A DNA stretch of 64,000 bases from Paenibacillus sp. FSL H7-0357. Its GTDB lineage: Bacteria > Bacillota > Bacilli > Paenibacillales > Paenibacillaceae. Position 1 is the first letter of the stretch. Each line of letters begins with the position of its first letter. Position numbers and translations under genes: made by a program. Positions 62,533 to 64,000 of this stretch are shown here, piece after piece. Location: contig NZ_CP009241.1 of the NCBI RefSeq assembly GCF_000758525.1, positions 6,758,001 to 6,822,000 of the forward strand, read 5' to 3'. The notes below the pieces were generated by a model that worked only from the letters and a program-made list of their open reading frames with translations, had not been told where the DNA came from and did no database searches.

Positions 62533-64000
62533 CTAATCAACAAACTCGATTTGTTTGTTGCTCTTAATAATCTGTTTCAGCTTTACAGACAATGTGTCCA
62601 GCAACATATCCACATCTGCTTCTGTACGTAAGGTCTTAGTAGCAAGCAGGTCATTCACTTTCACTCGTTCTCTCTGAGAAACAGGCTTTACTATAACTGG
62701 AGATTTATCTCCTCCACCGCTCCCTCTAACTGGAGGCTCCACTTGTTGCTTTTCTTCAAACTCACTAATTTCACGATTGATAATGAGTTCTTGTTTTTCT
62801 TTGAAGGCCGAGCTTTGTGTTATTGTTGCATCCACCTTAAAGATATCGACAAGCTCATTCATATTGCTGTATAGATTCTCATAATAAGCTTTAATTCGTT
62901 TTTTTGTCTCATCAGATACGCCGTCTTCATTTGCACGTAACGTTAGATGATTCAAATCCAACTGAATAACATTTTTCGCCGCTACTTTCTTTCCTTCAAG
63001 CACACCCTGAATCTGCTCATCGATTTTATTCACAAGCTCAGGAATATCCTTTATTTGGCGGTAAGGTTGTACTTCCGTTAGGATCTCATGCAGCTTTTCA
63101 GCATAGCCTTTAATCTCGTCACCTGATAAATACACATCATTTTCCTTATACTTCTCAATTGCATAAAGACCTTTGTCGAAGATTTCCTTTTGGGACGCGA
63201 AGAAGCTCTTCACATATGTAACGTCTTCTTCCCAATCTAATAGGTTGTCCTCCAGATCACGAAGCTTAGTGAAAAATGATACGTTATCCAAATTCTTCGT
63301 AAACTCGTCAAAATACTCAAGACCACGATCCAAGAGACTACCGCCTGGATACTTTCTTCCTTCATAGCGGCTTTTGAGTGCTTTAATCTCGATTACTTGC
63401 TGATCAATTAGATGACGAATATCCTTGATCAGACCATCTTCATCATCCGCCAGATCTGTTTTATTAAATAACTGCTTACAGATGTTTTTCGCAACTTTCA
63501 ATAATGCTTCATCAACGATAACTCGTTTTACTACAATGGCTTTTTCGACCTCACTCGTCTTGGTCAATGCATTAACGGTATTACCATCTTCAGGATCCAA
63601 ATACTCTGAACTGAGTCGAATTCGGATTCTCTGTTGTTTCATTAACTCTGCTATTAAACCTGATATGTCAAGGTCCTTCCAACCATATGGCTTATCCTTG
63701 TAGCGATCCAATAACATTTTTACTCTTACTTGCTTTTGAATACTATCCTGCAAACTGATAAACTCCATGACTTCTTTTACAGCTAACTCATTAGCGTTCG
63801 CCGCCACCCCATCTATAGTCAATTGCTCCGTATTTCTTCGTAAAATCGAAATAAGATCCTTCTCTGAGTCAAGAAACGTCTTCACATAACCAAGCTTTGT
63901 ATACACATTCTCGACCAACGCTTGAAAACCAGTATTAACTCGTTCTTTAACCGATGATCCTTTGATCTCTGCCTTATTACCGTTTATAAAAAACGTACCG
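62533..64000 (-). CDS. brxC: BREX ATPase BrxC (C-terminal part)
   Basis: The last 489 codons of the BREX P-loop protein BrxC/PglY, open at the right edge: codons before the apparent TTG start at 63918 stay in frame (SSVKERVNTGFQALVENVYT). The Walker motifs are outside the window. The visible region is helical, with coiled-coil stretches, and ends LKQIIKSNKQIEFVD, consistent with the C-terminal half of BrxC (about 1200 residues). Its position directly upstream of pglX supports the call. brxA and brxB should follow beyond the edge. Confidence 0.9.
   Translation of the reverse strand, partial: GTFFINGNKAEIKGSSVKERVNTGFQALVENVYTKLGYVKTFLDSEKDLISILRRNTEQLTIDGVAANANELAVKEVMEFISLQDSIQKQVRVKMLLDRYKDKPYGWKDLDISGLIAELMKQQRIRIRLSSEYLDPEDGNTVNALTKTSEVEKAIVVKRVIVDEALLKVAKNICKQLFNKTDLADDEDGLIKDIRHLIDQQVIEIKALKSRYEGRKYPGGSLLDRGLEYFDEFTKNLDNVSFFTKLRDLEDNLLDWEEDVTYVKSFFASQKEIFDKGLYAIEKYKENDVYLSGDEIKGYAEKLHEILTEVQPYRQIKDIPELVNKIDEQIQGVLEGKKVAAKNVIQLDLNHLTLRANEDGVSDETKKRIKAYYENLYSNMNELVDIFKVDATITQSSAFKEKQELIINREISEFEEKQQVEPPVRGSGGGDKSPVIVKPVSQRERVKVNDLLATKTLRTEADVDMLLDTLSVKLKQIIKSNKQIEFVD

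Overview
The window looks like a low-GC Gram-positive chromosome, most likely Paenibacillus or a close relative. The evidence is a YesM/YesN-type two-component pair next to a sugar-binding lipoprotein, a TPP-riboswitch-controlled thiC, strong AGGAGG ribosome binding sites, frequent TTG/GTG starts, and a secreted GH5 cellulase. The left ~13 kb is ordinary chromosome with fairly balanced base composition. The rest is mostly AT-rich accessory DNA.

Layout. (1) 1-14 kb: ABC sugar lipoprotein, histidine kinase/response regulator with a near-perfect sigma-A promoter, thiC with riboswitch and attenuator, PadR/SDR pair, P-loop kinase, cellulase with a ricin-type lectin domain, DUF1801 protein, AraC regulator, EamA transporter and an RCC1-like protein made of 114-bp tandem repeats. 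(2) 14.2-18.5 kb: unrelated small genes separated by repeated boundary sequences. The boundaries resemble the R/L boxes of integron attC sites, and gene wreckage is mixed in. (3) 18.5-33.5 kb: a Tn7-like transposon region with complete tnsA-B-C-D (30.3 to 23.7 kb). It also holds a second degraded tnsD tail with duplicated neighbours, a tnsC scrap at 33.5 kb, a RecJ-like exonuclease gene, and a 233-bp piece at 18.6 kb that looks like two Tn7-type ends face to face. (4) 33.5-44 kb: a HEPN-domain gene and a tight five-gene operon encoding a TPR/beta-CASP nuclease, a coiled-coil (GrpE-like?) protein, an Hsp70-like ATPase, a HEAT-repeat protein and a coiled-coil protein. (5) 44.4-53 kb: a membrane-anchored tandem-AAA+ ATPase operon with a B-box-like protein and a possible frameshifted partner, its likely XRE regulator, a WHH-like nuclease toxin, and an HTH-dynamin fusion GTPase. 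(6) 53.4-64 kb: a BREX type 1 phage-defence locus read right to left: brxC (cut by the window edge), pglX, a small HEAT gene, pglZ, brxL. brxA and brxB would lie beyond the right edge.

How it fits together. From 14 kb rightward the window is a defence/mobility island. BREX is the recognised defence module and the Tn7-like genes supply mobility. The best candidate for an undescribed system is the Hsp70 / beta-CASP nuclease / HEAT / coiled-coil operon at 35.1-43.9 kb, followed by the tandem-AAA+ membrane operon at 44.8-48.0 kb. All functions are read from motifs in the translated sequence; no database search was possible.
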